DNA from: Bacteroidaceae bacterium
Lineage (GTDB): Bacteria > Bacteroidota > Bacteroidia > Bacteroidales > Bacteroidaceae
Assembly: GCA_017618515.1 (NCBI GenBank)
Contig: JAFZUB010000109.1
Location: 1-6,059 of the forward strand
Direction: 5' to 3'
Length of the DNA: 6,059 bases
This document shows positions 5,394-6,059 of this stretch, one piece after another. The notes beneath the pieces were generated by a model. The model saw nothing but the letters and a program-made list of their open reading frames with translations, was not told where the DNA came from and searched no databases. Every line of letters begins with the position of its first letter. Position 1 is the first letter of the stretch. A program made the translations under genes and the position numbers.

Positions 5394-5855
5394 ATGATAA
5401 GGAAGGCGGATAAAGGTGATATAGCAGGAATAATTGACCTGCTTTATCAGGTGGACAGGGTGCATAATGAAATACGGCCCGACTTGTTTAAGGGAAACAC
5501 GCCGAAGTATAGCGAAGAGGAGTTGATGGCCTTATTGGAAGATGAACACAAGCCTATTTTCGTTTATGATAACGGAAAGGTGGTGGGCCATGCCTTCTGT
5601 CAGATTATTGAGGTGAAGGACCATCGGCTGCTACAGGACATAAAGACACTCTATATTGATGATATATGTGTGGATGAAGAGGTGCGCGGCAAGGATATAG
5701 GTAAGGCACTGTTTGATTATGTGCGTGATTATGCCATATCACTGGGGTGTTACAACATCACTCTCAATGTGTGGGAAGGGAATGATGGTGCATACGGATT
5801 CTACAAGAAGATGGGAATGCGAGTACAGAAAACAGGTATGGAGATAAGGCTGTAA
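5394..5855 (+). CDS. GNAT family N-acetyltransferase
   Basis: A 153-residue protein with the fold of Gcn5-related acetyltransferases, which transfer an acetyl group from acetyl-CoA to an amine of a protein, peptide or small molecule. The substrate is not apparent. The N-terminal IRKADKGDIAGIIDLL (2-17) is the usual GNAT first strand and helix. Residues 86-110 form motif A: strand TLYIDDICVDEEVRG followed by the pyrophosphate-binding loop RGKDIGKAL (98-106). NVWEGNDGAYGFYKKMGM (125-142) is motif B with the conserved Asn and Tyr. The ending ...TGMEIRL is typical, so the protein looks complete. No Shine-Dalgarno site is seen. A second GNAT gene follows, separated by a heptamer array, and the pair may be transcribed together with greA. 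Confidence 0.92.
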   Translation: MIRKADKGDIAGIIDLLYQVDRVHNEIRPDLFKGNTPKYSEEELMALLEDEHKPIFVYDNGKVVGHAFCQIIEVKDHRLLQDIKTLYIDDICVDEEVRGKDIGKALFDYVRDYAISLGCYNITLNVWEGNDGAYGFYKKMGMRVQKTGMEIRL

Positions 5856-5856
5856 G

Positions 5857-5914
5857 GTGAAAAGATGAAAAGTGAAGAGTGAAAAGTGAAGAGTGAAAGG
5901 TGAAAAGATGAAAA
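5857..5914. repeat. Heptamer tandem array overlapping a start codon (GTGAAAA/GTGAAGA type)
   Basis: Units in order: GTGAAAA, GATGAAAA, GTGAAGA, GTGAAAA, GTGAAGA, GTGAAAG, GTGAAAA, GATGAAAA. Six are 7 bases and two are 8-base variants in which an inserted A creates ATG. The array fills the gap between two GNAT genes. Its last unit supplies the start codon (5908-5910) of the second one, and the AAAGGTG within it (5896-5902) could act as a weak ribosome-binding site. The other 8-base unit also creates an ATG (5865), but that frame stops after five codons. Confidence 0.9.
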
Positions 5915-6059
5915 GAATCATTAGAAAAGCCAGTCCTGCTGACATGACTGCCATTATGAAGGTGATGGATGCTGCAAAGTGCATAATGCGGCAGGATGGC
6001 AATATGCTTCAATGGGGAAAGGGTTACCCGTCAGAGTCTATTATCTTGAGCGATATTGA
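5908..6059 (+). CDS. Second GNAT family N-acetyltransferase, 5' part only (runs off right edge)
   Basis: Fifty codons are visible from the ATG at 5908, with no stop before the window ends. The N-terminus MKRIIRKASPADMTAIMKVM is the first strand and helix of a GNAT protein. The following AAKCIMRQDGN...LQWGKGYPS...ILSDI matches the pattern of a Bacteroidetes GNAT subgroup that I recognise by its (R)xxGNxxQW..GYPS....DI block. The acetyl-CoA-binding motif would lie beyond the edge, so completeness cannot be judged. The start is fixed because the only other in-frame candidate before an upstream stop is a GTG at 5893. The start codon lies inside the heptamer array. Confidence 0.82.
   Translation, partial: MKRIIRKASPADMTAIMKVMDAAKCIMRQDGNMLQWGKGYPSESIILSDI

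Overview
The window looks like a chromosomal segment of a member of the Bacteroidales, most likely Prevotella or a close relative. The evidence is the protein style of the housekeeping genes, the near absence of classical Shine-Dalgarno sites, a Bacteroidetes-type -7 promoter box (TAnnTTTG) in front of thyA, and several short heptanucleotide tandem arrays at gene edges. No mobile element, CRISPR array, tRNA or rRNA is visible. No stretch longer than about 80 bases lacks a gene.

Left arm, minus strand (1-1648): an operon reads leftward in the order thyA (thymidylate synthase), folA (dihydrofolate reductase), then an unidentified exported protein cut by the left edge. ThyA oxidises methylene-tetrahydrofolate to dihydrofolate and FolA reduces it back, so the first two genes form one metabolic cycle. 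The exported protein starts 3 bases after folA stops, and part of its signal peptide is written by a heptamer array.

Divergent intergenic region (1649-1720): 72 bases with a candidate promoter in each direction. Both -7 boxes lie so close to the ATG that very short or leaderless transcripts are predicted.

Right arm, plus strand (1721 to the end): an RsmF-like RNA m5C methyltransferase, a small nitroreductase, a lipoprotein with a metallo-beta-lactamase fold, a free-methionine-(R)-sulfoxide reductase (GAF fold), the transcription cleavage factor GreA, a GNAT acetyltransferase, and the first 50 residues of a second GNAT acetyltransferase that runs off the right edge. Spacing is short (8-84 bases), so one or a few polycistronic units are likely. 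No convincing rho-independent terminator was seen.

The most unusual content is a set of period-7 tandem arrays. Their sequences mostly differ but their period is the same. They sit at 217-251, 1853-1866, 3017-3083, 5363-5390 and 5857-5914, and a period-9 array in coding sequence lies at 3693-3737. Nearly all fall at or close to the 5' end of a gene: in a signal peptide, just after a lipobox, just before a start codon, or over the start codon itself. Two lie inside reading frames, where a one-unit change would shift the frame.
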